DNA of 64,000 bases, from the NCBI RefSeq assembly GCF_030161395.1, contig NZ_BSST01000001.1, positions 2,108,001 to 2,172,000 of the forward strand, given 5' to 3'. The first letter of the stretch is position 1; each line of letters begins with the position of its first letter. Position numbers and translations under genes: made by a program. Below are positions 25,140 to 33,333 of the stretch, in pieces. The notes beneath the pieces were generated by a model that was not told the origin of the DNA, did no database searches, and worked only from the letters and a program-made list of their open reading frames with translations. Origin of the DNA: Thalassotalea insulae (GTDB lineage: Bacteria; Pseudomonadota; Gammaproteobacteria; Enterobacterales; Alteromonadaceae).

Positions 25140-26444
25140 GTGATAAGAATGTCTATTACTCACCAGGCCTGGTTATTAAGTTTTACCTTAGTCCTTGTGT
25201 TAATCGTGCTTATATCTCCTTTGTTTTTACATGACGATAAATCGGATCAATATCCGACTCATCAGATAAGTAAAAAAATTTCTACAGCATTTCATACTGG
25301 AGGAATAGAAGAAGTAAAAGCTCAATATGCTGGGCTGGCATCCAATGTTTATGTGGTGATTGAAGATGATAAGGGTAATGCAATTACCTCAAATAGTGCT
25401 CACAGTAACGGCTTTTCTATTCGCGACATCAACAAAACAGAACCCACTAACGTATCAGGTAAATCTTCAATCAACTATCACTATGACATTGTTCCGTTAG
25501 ATAAAAGTAAAACGGCACGTATTGTGGTTTGGAGCGCTCAATCCAATGCTGACAACCCTATGTTAACCGCATCGTTGTTTATCGGTTCGGTAGTTATTGC
25601 GGCGATATTGAGTTTTTTTTGGGGATATACCATTCAACGTCGATTGCAAAAACTTAATCAATTAACATCGCAAATCATTAACTCAGGTGATGTATCGCTT
25701 CGTCTTCCTCAGTCCTCGTCTTCTAAAGATTTTGACGAATTGGAAAACAATCTAAATGGCATGTTAAATAAAATTGAAACATTGATGGAGGATGCCCGGC
25801 ATACCGGGGATGCTATCGCACATGATTTAAGGGTTCCACTTACCAGACTTAAAAATAGGCTTGAAACAATCTCGCCGCGTGAGAGTGATGTAGAACAACA
25901 ACTTGAGCAAGCCAACAGTGAAATTGACCATATTATTTTTATATTTAATGCCTTGTTAAGATTATCAATATTAGCATCCGGTAAACAGCTGATTAATCTA
26001 GCAGCCATTGAACTGTCAGAGCTGGTGCAAGAGGTTGTTGAATTCTATCAACCCTTGGCCGAAGATAAAAATATCAGCGTGAAAGTGGTTGTTAACAAGG
26101 CCGCAGTGAATGCAGATAAACAGCTATTATTTCAGGCGCTCAGTAATGTATTGGATAACGCAATTAAATTTGCCCCACAGGCTGGTAAGGTTATTGTTGC
26201 GATCAATATTAGTGATAGTGTTTATATTGCTGTTTCAGATAATGGCGTTGGCGTGCCTCCTGAGGAAATGCAAAAGCTGTCACAGCGTTTTTATCGTGGT
26301 GATAAAAGCCGAACTCAATCTGGAACAGGGCTTGGGTTAAGTTTAGTTAAAGCCATTGTTAATTTACACCAAGGCCAGCTTGAGTTTGCGGATAATGGCC
26401 CTGGTTTAGTCGTTACACTAAGATTGCCATATTTAAAGCATTGA
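25140..26444 (+). CDS. Sensor histidine kinase
   Basis: A 434-residue membrane kinase paired with the preceding regulator. Membrane helices at about 10-30 and 138-160 enclose a periplasmic sensor of about 110 residues; a HAMP segment follows (QRRLQKLNQLTSQIINSGDV), then the phosphoacceptor H box (AIAHDLRVPLTRLKNRLE), N box (LDNAIKFAP), G1 (SDNGVGVP) and G2 (GTGLGLSLVKAIV). All catalytic motifs are intact. The start is GTG at 25140 or ATG at 25149. The stimulus is unknown; the NTF2-like exported protein upstream could be related. Confidence 0.92.
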   Translation: MIRMSITHQAWLLSFTLVLVLIVLISPLFLHDDKSDQYPTHQISKKISTAFHTGGIEEVKAQYAGLASNVYVVIEDDKGNAITSNSAHSNGFSIRDINKTEPTNVSGKSSINYHYDIVPLDKSKTARIVVWSAQSNADNPMLTASLFIGSVVIAAILSFFWGYTIQRRLQKLNQLTSQIINSGDVSLRLPQSSSSKDFDELENNLNGMLNKIETLMEDARHTGDAIAHDLRVPLTRLKNRLETISPRESDVEQQLEQANSEIDHIIFIFNALLRLSILASGKQLINLAAIELSELVQEVVEFYQPLAEDKNISVKVVVNKAAVNADKQLLFQALSNVLDNAIKFAPQAGKVIVAINISDSVYIAVSDNGVGVPPEEMQKLSQRFYRGDKSRTQSGTGLGLSLVKAIVNLHQGQLEFADNGPGLVVTLRLPYLKH

Positions 26445-26448
26445 ACAG

Positions 26449-27633
26449 TTAACAGGCTTGGCCGCAGGCAACACCCTCAGCCCAACAGGCCTGAAAATTA
26501 TAACCGCCGAGCCAGCCGGTGACGTCAATCACCTCGCCGATAAAATACAAGTTAGGTACTTTTTTCGCTTCAAAAGTTTTTGAGCTTAGCTCATCGGTGT
26601 CAACGCCGCCTAAAGTAACTTCTGCGGTGCGGTAGCCTTCGGTGCCATTGGGTTTGATTTGCCATTGATGCAGGTGGTCACTAAGTTGGCTGATGTCATC
26701 CTTACATAGCTGGTTAACAGCTTTATCGATAATTTCTTCCTGGCTGACCATGGCTTCAACAAAGCTTTTTGGCAGTATGGTCGCCAGTTGGTTTTTTAGT
26801 GATTTTTTCGGATGAGATTCTCGCCATTGTTGCACAATGTCTTCTATTGAATATTCTGGTAATAAATCAATAGTAACTGACTCGCCAGCTTGCCAAAATG
26901 ACGATATTTGTAAAATTGCTGGGCCGGACAAACCGCGGTGGGTAAATAAGATGTTTTCTTTAAAGCTGACACCACTTTCACTGGTGACTACTGTAGGAAT
27001 GCTGATGCCGGACAAACCATCAAAGCGCTCTTTATCGTGGTCATGTAAGGTAAAGGGTACCAGAGCTGCGCTAGTGGGTAATACAGATATGCCAAATTGT
27101 TCGGCGATTTTATAGCCGATAGGACTAGCCCCTAATTTGGGCATGGTTAAACCGCCAGAGGCGACCACCAGAGAGTGGGCCAAATAGCTTTCATCCGAGG
27201 TAGCTACTTCAAAGCCTTGTTTGGTTTTTTCTACTTTAAGCACTTCGCTGCGCAGCCGTACTTGCACACCGGCCCAGTCACATTCGGTCATCAAAATGTC
27301 AACAATATCCTGAGCGCTATTATCACAAAACAGCTGACCTAAGGTTTTATGGTGATATTCAATGCCGTGGCGTTCTACCAATTCGATAAAGTCTTGTGCG
27401 TTGTAACGACTCATCGCTGATTTGATAAAATGTGGGTTTTTACAGAGGTAGTTTTCTGGTTTGGCGTTTTCATTAGTGAAATTACAGCGGCCACCACCTG
27501 AGATCAGAATTTTTCGCCCGGGCTTTTTGCCCATATCGACAACAGTGACTGATTTACCGCGATAACCCGCTGTGGCAGCACACATCAAGCCGGCGGCACC
27601 AGCACCAATTATAAGAACATCTGTTTTGATCAA
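26449..27633 (-). CDS. NAD(P)/FAD-dependent oxidoreductase, BaiN/YhiN family
   Basis: A 394-residue flavoprotein of the HI0933/YhiN (BaiN-like) group. The FAD-binding dinucleotide fold is IIGAGAAGLMCAATAG, followed by GKKPGRKILISGGGRCNFTN, and the second FAD signature IGEVIDVTGWLGGYNFQACW near the end, all characteristic. It starts at a TTG with AGG about 8 bp upstream. It is convergent with the histidine kinase (4 bp between stops). Substrate unknown in most bacteria. Confidence 0.88.
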   Translation of the reverse strand: MIKTDVLIIGAGAAGLMCAATAGYRGKSVTVVDMGKKPGRKILISGGGRCNFTNENAKPENYLCKNPHFIKSAMSRYNAQDFIELVERHGIEYHHKTLGQLFCDNSAQDIVDILMTECDWAGVQVRLRSEVLKVEKTKQGFEVATSDESYLAHSLVVASGGLTMPKLGASPIGYKIAEQFGISVLPTSAALVPFTLHDHDKERFDGLSGISIPTVVTSESGVSFKENILFTHRGLSGPAILQISSFWQAGESVTIDLLPEYSIEDIVQQWRESHPKKSLKNQLATILPKSFVEAMVSQEEIIDKAVNQLCKDDISQLSDHLHQWQIKPNGTEGYRTAEVTLGGVDTDELSSKTFEAKKVPNLYFIGEVIDVTGWLGGYNFQACWAEGVACGQAC

Positions 27634-28255
27634 GAAAAAAACCTAGCATTTATGCAAATGCCGCCATTATACCGATAGATTGTCGCCCGAGCCACAATGA
27701 GCTAATGCTGAGCGGTTAGGTTGGTACCCACTGGCGGATCATATTATGGTAACCTCAAGTTAATTGTACGATTTCTGGTGAGTCAGCAACTTGCTGTCGT
27801 AATGATTGAATTGCTATATCGATATCAAATAAAACTGCCCGTTTTTCATCGTTTCTGCCCATACTTTGTAACCAAAAAAATGAGGCTTAACGACGACCTT
27901 TGATGACAGGGGGAACGCGGTGCAAACTGCTTGATGGGTAAACCACCAAGACTGGTTGGCGGCGGCATATCAGCAAATGCCCGATGGTGCTCGCCTGACC
28001 AAACAGTATGGAGTTTCATTGTAAAACACGATAAAAAGTACAAACCATTGCAGGCTCTAACACCTTTGTTCAAATTGCGCAGGCGTGAGCGTGCATAGCG
28101 GCAGTCATTTATTGGAGAAAGCTCAAGAAATCTTAAGAAATGCAAAGGTTTTGTAAAGACCCGAACTAATTCCTTTGTTGTTTATCTATTGCTTCCAAAG
28201 GCCTAAGGTATGAATGATTGCCTTGGGCTAGCTTTTATATCTGAGGAAGTAATAA
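27634..28255. other. Long intergenic stretch without a recognisable gene
   Basis: About 620 bp between the flavoprotein and the DUF4397 lipoprotein. The part around 27900-28100 is richer in G and C than its surroundings, and an ORF on the minus strand (27846-28145) has a His/Pro-rich, non-protein-like composition. The last 100 bp is AT-rich and should hold the promoter of the lipoprotein gene. I see no RNA gene or mobile element that I can name. Confidence 0.35.
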
Positions 28256-29767
28256 ATGAAAATAAATCTTGGAAGTGGTATTCCGCGAGTAATCAATAAT
28301 CTATTAATCGTTGTTATTGCAGCAGTGCTAACGGCTTGCGGCTCTGATAGTGGCGATAGTGACAAGCAAGGCTATATTAAGTTTTTCAATGCGTCTAAAA
28401 ATGCCCCAGCAATTCATTTAACCGTAGATGAAGATTTGGATACCAGTGAAGATGATGATCTCGAACTTACTTTTGGTGCGGTTGAGTTTGGTCAGGCGTT
28501 AAACCGTAATACATTAAGCACTGATCATTATTTTTATGAATTGGCTTGGCAAGATGGAGACAGCAGCGAACGTAGTGAGTTAGCACTAATTTATCAGGGG
28601 GAACTCACTATTGAACAAGATACAATTCATTTTATTGTCTTAAATGAAGATGTGAATACTCCGAATGTGCAAGTTTATGATATTGAGCTGATTGACGACT
28701 CTGATGATGACTTATATGAACGATTTAATCTTCGTTTATTGAATCTACATTCGCCGGAAATGACAACGGATGTTTATATTTCTAAATCTGATCAAACCTT
28801 TAGTGAAGCTGTACTCGTCGGTAGTTATGGTTATCAGCAATTATCGGAAAATCAGAAGTTTGATCAGGGCAGCTATGTTTTTTATCTGACGGAAGCGGGC
28901 AGTGATGAAGTGATGTTTCAATCGAAAACTATTGATTACTTTTATGCATCACAGTATCTAATGGTGATCCGCGAAAATACCGGCGCAGGCGCTTCGCCAT
29001 TTATTTTGGACAAATTATCCAGCGCATCGCAAACCACGTATATCGATTTTAATGCTGAGGCACAGTTTAATGTTTATAACGCCATTGCCGAGCATGAATT
29101 ATTGCCTGAGTATAGTGGCAGTATTTCGATGAACTTCACCGCATTAGAGCAATCATTAACGATTGAAAACTTAGCTTATGGTCAGCTTAGTGATTGGTCG
29201 CGCGTAAATAATGGTGACTACAGTGTTGATGTTACTAGTAATGAACAGGAGATATCTTTGCTACATAACCATTTACTAACGTTACCGGAAAATACCAATA
29301 AAACGGTGATCTTTTATACTGACGTTAAAAATGTCGATGATGATGATGACGGCGATGTTGATGAAGATGGTGACGGTATTGTCGATCAGCAAGAAGTGAT
29401 TGTTCACTCATTAGTGCTGGACAATAGTACTAGCGAAAGTATTTATAATCATAAAATAAATATGGTGAATTTGGTGGATAGCGAAGACTTTACTTTAGTG
29501 AATGTCTACTTTATTCGCGCCGATGAAACCATTGCCACTGCGCTTTATCAGCGTTCATTGGGTTTTACTTCTGACGACACGATTACCTTAAACAATAATA
29601 CTTATCAGGTGTATGTTACTGCGAAAGACAATAGCAGCAATATTGTGTTGACATCATTTGCGCTGACACTGGATGAATCTTCTCGCGATCAGTTTATGGT
29701 GATAGAGAATGATCCCTATTCTGTCAGTGGCTATAAAGCAAGCTTGTTTGATCAGTTGATAGAATAG
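28256..29767 (+). CDS. DUF4397-type lipoprotein
   Basis: A 503-residue exported lipoprotein with lipobox LTAC (Cys at about residue 29) followed by an acidic linker. YIKFFNASKNAPAIHLTVDE is the opening of a DUF4397 domain; similar beta-rich repeats follow (LRLLNLHSPEMTTDVYIS, FNVYNAI, INMVNLVDSEDFTLVNVYFI). An Asp-rich calcium-type stretch (DVDEDGDGIVDQQE) lies near residue 365. Probably surface or periplasmic. An orphan winged-helix gene begins 12 bp after its stop, so the two form an operon. Function unknown. Confidence 0.75.
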   Translation: MKINLGSGIPRVINNLLIVVIAAVLTACGSDSGDSDKQGYIKFFNASKNAPAIHLTVDEDLDTSEDDDLELTFGAVEFGQALNRNTLSTDHYFYELAWQDGDSSERSELALIYQGELTIEQDTIHFIVLNEDVNTPNVQVYDIELIDDSDDDLYERFNLRLLNLHSPEMTTDVYISKSDQTFSEAVLVGSYGYQQLSENQKFDQGSYVFYLTEAGSDEVMFQSKTIDYFYASQYLMVIRENTGAGASPFILDKLSSASQTTYIDFNAEAQFNVYNAIAEHELLPEYSGSISMNFTALEQSLTIENLAYGQLSDWSRVNNGDYSVDVTSNEQEISLLHNHLLTLPENTNKTVIFYTDVKNVDDDDDGDVDEDGDGIVDQQEVIVHSLVLDNSTSESIYNHKINMVNLVDSEDFTLVNVYFIRADETIATALYQRSLGFTSDDTITLNNNTYQVYVTAKDNSSNIVLTSFALTLDESSRDQFMVIENDPYSVSGYKASLFDQLIE

Positions 29768-29779
29768 GTGAGATAAGTG

Positions 29780-30154
29780 ATGAGATGTAACATTGCCGAA
29801 GCAAAAGTTAAGGTTTTGGTGGCTGGCAATGCTGAACTTTTTATTGATGCTCGACAGTTATTGGTGCATCAGTCAGAAGTTGCGTTAACAGGGTTGGAAT
29901 ATAACTTGTTACTGCTGTTGTTAACGGATACTCCGGCGCTGGTAATGCACGAAAAAATTGCTCAGCAGGTTTTTTCTTTGCCCTTTAAAGACTGTCAGGC
30001 TTGTATTAGCACTCATATTTCTCATTTACGTACTAAGCTGGCGTTGGCACAAAGTGGCTTAGTGATAAAGTCTATTAGAGGGCAAGGTTACTATGTCAGC
30101 TTACAAACGATAGCTAAATGTTGCGATAATACTGCGTCCTGCTCGGCCATGTAG
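29780..30154 (+). CDS. Orphan OmpR-type winged-helix DNA-binding protein
   Basis: A 124-residue protein made almost wholly of an OmpR/PhoB C-terminal effector domain (LTGLEYNLLLLLLTDTPALV, CISTHISHLRTKLALAQSGL, IKSIRGQGYYV) without a receiver domain. AGGTGAG upstream supports the ATG at 29780. It follows the DUF4397 lipoprotein by 12 bp. Without a phosphorylation domain it may be constitutive or answer to another protein. The C-terminus has three cysteines (KCCDNTASC), which could sense redox or bind metal; that is a guess. Confidence 0.75.
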   Translation: MRCNIAEAKVKVLVAGNAELFIDARQLLVHQSEVALTGLEYNLLLLLLTDTPALVMHEKIAQQVFSLPFKDCQACISTHISHLRTKLALAQSGLVIKSIRGQGYYVSLQTIAKCCDNTASCSAM

Positions 30155-30547
30155 GGTGCTAATGAGATAAAACACAGGGGTATCATGTTGATTGAGGGTT
30201 AATTGATACAAGGAATCAGGCCCTACGCTCGATGCGTTAGTGTTAAAGGTAAACAGGGTGGAAATAAGGTAAGCGGAAGTGCGCAGTTTATTTTATTGAA
30301 AAAATTTATTCATTTATTGAATTATCAACTACCTAACGGCAACGGCTTATTTAAAATTAGTACACTTAAGATAGGATTCAATCAATACCAGGTATGCTGA
30401 TAGTAAAATACTCATTTTCGGTTTAAAGGAAGCAGTGAAAATGATGCCTTGCCTGGTGAGTATTGGCTTTTGGCCTGAAAGGAACCGTCAGATAACGATA
30501 AGTGCTGATATAAATCTGACGGTTAATTAAAAAGGGAATTAGCGTGA
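30155..30547. other. Intergenic region between winged-helix gene and ferritin
   Basis: About 390 bp. A 65-codon frame with a TTG start (30203-30400) has no Shine-Dalgarno or recognisable domain and is not counted as a gene. The ferritin-end hairpin at 30483-30524 is the only structure seen. Confidence 0.4.
30483..30524 (-). terminator. Long hairpin downstream of ferritin
   Basis: AACCGTCAGAT and ATCTGACGGTT form a perfect 11-bp stem around a 20-nt loop, 24 bp beyond the ferritin stop. The T-run is poor, so this is a putative terminator or a 3' stabilising structure. Confidence 0.45.
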
Positions 30548-31075
30548 CTATGCCCCAGACTCTGTCATCACACTATTAGTACCGGTTTTAGCCATTTCAG
30601 CTAAGTCTTTATCAACAAAGAACAAGGCGTGACCGTCATGGCCCACTAGGTTGATTTTATCCAAAACACTTTTGAATAAAGTTTCTTCTTCGTGTTGTTC
30701 GGCGACATACCATTGCAGAAAGTTAAAGGTTGAATAATCTTGATTAGTAAATGCCTGGTGAGCTAGGGCATTAATACGCTCAGTGATGTAACATTCATGC
30801 TCGTAAGTTTTCTCGAAAACATCTGCTAATGAATCAAACTGATGAGGTGGTGCATCAATCGCCCCTAAAATAGGCAAGGCGCCGGTTTCACTGACATAAG
30901 TGAATAGGCGTGTCATATGGTCCATTTCTTCTAGCGCATGTTTACGCATAAATTCCGCAGCACCTTCAAATCCTTGCTCTTCGCACCAAGCGCTCATTTG
31001 CAAATAGAGATTTGACGAGTAAAACTCTAGATTAATCTGTTGGTTAAGTTCTTTAACCATTTCTGGTTTTAACAT
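30548..31075 (-). CDS. ftnA: Ferritin, FtnA type
   Basis: A 175-residue cytosolic iron-storage ferritin. Ferroxidase ligands stand at the E. coli FtnA positions: Glu17 (NLEFYSS), Glu50 and His53 (EEMDH), Glu94, then Gln127 and Glu129/130 (AEQHEEE). No heme-ligand Met typical of bacterioferritin is apparent, which favours FtnA over Bfr. It oxidises and stores Fe(II) as ferric mineral in a 24-mer. It stands alone on the minus strand. Its product complements the iron-acquisition operon elsewhere in this window. Confidence 0.93.
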   Translation of the reverse strand: MLKPEMVKELNQQINLEFYSSNLYLQMSAWCEEQGFEGAAEFMRKHALEEMDHMTRLFTYVSETGALPILGAIDAPPHQFDSLADVFEKTYEHECYITERINALAHQAFTNQDYSTFNFLQWYVAEQHEEETLFKSVLDKINLVGHDGHALFFVDKDLAEMAKTGTNSVMTESGA

Positions 31076-31364
31076 CTGCTGTCCTCATTATTTAACTTAA
31101 TCTCTGATTTTACGCATTTTCCACTATTGCTTCAAGAACTGTTAAATAAAAAATACTTATAAAACAATAAGATGATTAATGTTAATCGTTTGTATTTATT
31201 ACATTTTAAATGTGTTTCTACGGGCAGGATGCTTTGACCCCAAGGGTATTATTGCTGACAAACAGTTTAAATTTAAGAAACTACGATGAATATTCATTAA
31301 CTTTCTATCACTCAAATAGTTGATATATTTTATAGCAATTGTAAATAAAGCAAATTGTAGGGAT

Positions 31365-31395
31365 AGCGCCGACGCTGGCGCTAAAAAATAGCGCC
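31365..31395 (-). terminator. Alternative paired hairpins after the peroxiredoxin gene
   Basis: Three arms AGCGCC (31365-31370), GGCGCTA (31377-31383) and TAGCGCC (31389-31395) allow two mutually exclusive stems. They lie about 20 bp beyond the peroxiredoxin stop, which suggests transcript ending, though the T-run sits inside one loop rather than after the stem. Confidence 0.45.
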
Positions 31396-31415
31396 AATAC
31401 CACATTTATTAAGGC

Positions 31416-31889
31416 TTATAGTGCATCTAAAATGACTTCGGCTTTACTGACTTCAAAACTTTTTGGTTGTTCAAGGTGCAAGTTAGTGACTATGCCATTG
31501 TTAATAATCATTGCATAACGTTGTGATCGTATGCCACCAAAACTGCCCGTATCCATATCCAGCCCTAAAGCTTTGGTGTAACTGCCATCGCCATCGGCGA
31601 GCATCATGATATTTTCGGCATTTTGTGCTTCACCCCAGGCTTGCATGACAAAGGCATCATTAACAGACAAGCAAATAACTTCATCGACACCTTTGGCTTT
31701 TATTTCGTCGGCAGAGACGACATAGCCAGGTAAGTGTGCAGCGGAGCAGGTTGGAGTAAAAGCACCGGGGACGGCAAATAAGACAATTTTTTTATTGGCA
31801 AATAGTTCGTCAGTATTGTGATTGACCATATTGCCGTCTTTTAACTGTTGTAATTGGCCAGCAGGCATTTTCATATTTTCGCTGATCAT
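31416..31889 (-). CDS. Peroxiredoxin, Prx5 type
   Basis: A 157-residue thiol peroxidase of the AhpC/Prx5 group. The peroxidatic cysteine is Cys48 in VPGAFTPTCSAAHLPGY, with the conserved Thr and a later Arg (SQRYAMIINNG) of the active site. It reduces hydrogen peroxide and organic peroxides using glutathione/glutaredoxin or thioredoxin. It lacks the C-terminal glutaredoxin domain found in hybrid Prx5 proteins. A small Cys-rich gene lies 8 bp upstream in the extended frame and is probably co-transcribed. Confidence 0.92.
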   Translation of the reverse strand: MISENMKMPAGQLQQLKDGNMVNHNTDELFANKKIVLFAVPGAFTPTCSAAHLPGYVVSADEIKAKGVDEVICLSVNDAFVMQAWGEAQNAENIMMLADGDGSYTKALGLDMDTGSFGGIRSQRYAMIINNGIVTNLHLEQPKSFEVSKAEVILDAL

Positions 31890-31897
31890 AAGTAACC

Positions 31898-32068
31898 TTA
31901 TGTTGGATGTGTGAGTGGTAATTTTATTGCTTTACAAAGAAAGCCTTTATCGTGAGCAGATCGGGCGCAATCTTTACATAGGTATCTGGGCTTGTCGACA
32001 ATATGAGCAAGCTCATGAAGGTGTTTTTCAATCTCCTTCTTTTTCCATTTACATAAAGATTTAGCCAT
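31898..32068 (-). CDS. Small Lys/Cys-rich hypothetical protein
   Basis: A 56-residue protein (MAKSLCKWKKKEIEKHLHEL, then YLCKDCARSAHDKGFLCKA). The CKDC pair and two other cysteines could bind a metal. The ATG at 32068 is fixed by GAGGAAAG 5 bp upstream, and a longer frame start 24 bp earlier lacks one. It lies just upstream of the peroxiredoxin gene on the same strand and is likely co-expressed. I know similar short proteins from marine gammaproteobacteria but cannot name a function. Confidence 0.65.
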   Translation of the reverse strand: MAKSLCKWKKKEIEKHLHELAHIVDKPRYLCKDCARSAHDKGFLCKAIKLPLTHPT

Positions 32069-32160
32069 GGAGCTTTCCTCGAAAATATTCATTTTAATTT
32101 TAGAGGATTAACCTGCTTATCGCACGGAATTAACGGATAAAATTATTATTTTTACATTTA

Positions 32161-33164
32161 TCAATTCATTGACATCGTTAGTATTTTTTTCAATGCATTT
32201 GAAATTTCAGGAGTCTGTTGCCCTAATATACCAAGTCTTTCTGCCGGTATATGCAAATCTCGCTGTCGGCTATCGGAAAAAATATAATGATTAAAAAATG
32301 ATTGCCAAGCATGTTTTTTATGTGGAGGTAAATTACGGATGCTCATTAATCCATGTAACAAACTGTTTAATGCAGAACCATAATGAGGAGGTGTTGCATC
32401 ATGGAAAAACGTCAGTAGTACATTGAAATGATCGAGTGATTCAACGTTATGCCACCAGAGAGAGGGGATATATAAGGCATCACCGGGTGTTAACTCAGCA
32501 ATTAAAGCCTGTTTAAGTGCCTGTTTAAATTTAGGGAATTGCTGATAGTCGGGGTTTCTGATGTCGACTAAGCTGATCGGTTGGCCCGCTGGGGTAATAT
32601 CGAGGGGACCAACGTACAAATTTGATATCTGTTCAGGGGGGAATAAGGTAAATTTACGTTTACCGCTAATACAGCATGCGATGTTATCTGGTACGTCAAA
32701 ATGAGTGGCTACCGTAATTTTGTTACTGATCCATATATTGGGGTTGGCACTTTGGTTTAAAAAGTCGTTATAGTTTTCATCTAAAAATTTAGGTAAATGC
32801 CGCTTTAATGGTGCACTACTCATGTAATAGGCACTGTCGGTGTCTTTACTGCTATGTTTTAATATTTTATTGATAACATCAGAGAATGTTGCGCGATAGG
32901 ATTGATAATTAACTCCGGAGAAATCTTCATTGTAGAATAAACGCCCCTGCTGCCCTTCACTGTAGATGTAGCCAACTTGCTCATTGGTATGATTACTAGT
33001 GAGATATTGGGATAAACGATCGTAGGAATGATTGGCGTAATCTACTACTGGCCAGTTTCTAATAATACCTTTTAATATTGGGGTTGCCCTAACGGTACTA
33101 TTTCATTCTTAATCGTCGCTAAGTCAACGTTATGCCATTGAGCAACTTGAGGCAATGGGTGCAT
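32161..33164 (-). pseudogene. Cupin-like (JmjC/FIH type) oxygenase gene split by a frameshift
   Basis: Reading from an ATG at 33164 (AGGA at proper distance) gives MHPLPQVAQWHNVDL ... EIVPLGQ, which stops after 30 codons. From about 33087 the next frame continues in register as TPILKGIIRNWPVVDYA and runs without a stop to 32161, through YIYSEGQQGRLFYNEDFSGV. One lost base restores an approximately 334-residue cupin_8 protein. The open part retains iron ligands HFD (in VATHFDVPDN) and a distal His in LYIPSLWWHNVESL. It is either a recent pseudogene or an assembly error. If intact it would be a 2-oxoglutarate-dependent hydroxylase; substrate unknown. Confidence 0.75.
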
Positions 33165-33333
33165 AGTTCGTCCTTTGTTTACAATTTCCTATGATAGAAG
33201 TGTCTGTTCATTAGCACAGAGCAAATGATTATAAAGAACGAATAGCTAAATATCTTTAGTTGTCATTAAATGTTACAAAGCTTTTTATTTCATAAGCTTA
33301 TATCGGTTATCCATAAGAGGCACGGGCTTAAAA

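Noticed and set aside
30203..30400. A 65-codon frame between the winged-helix gene and ferritin
   Set aside because: TTG start without a Shine-Dalgarno and no domain-like pattern.
31199..31405. A 68-codon minus-strand frame between ferritin and peroxiredoxin
   Set aside because: It spans the hairpins after the peroxiredoxin gene, has no ribosome-binding site and low-complexity hydrophobic content.
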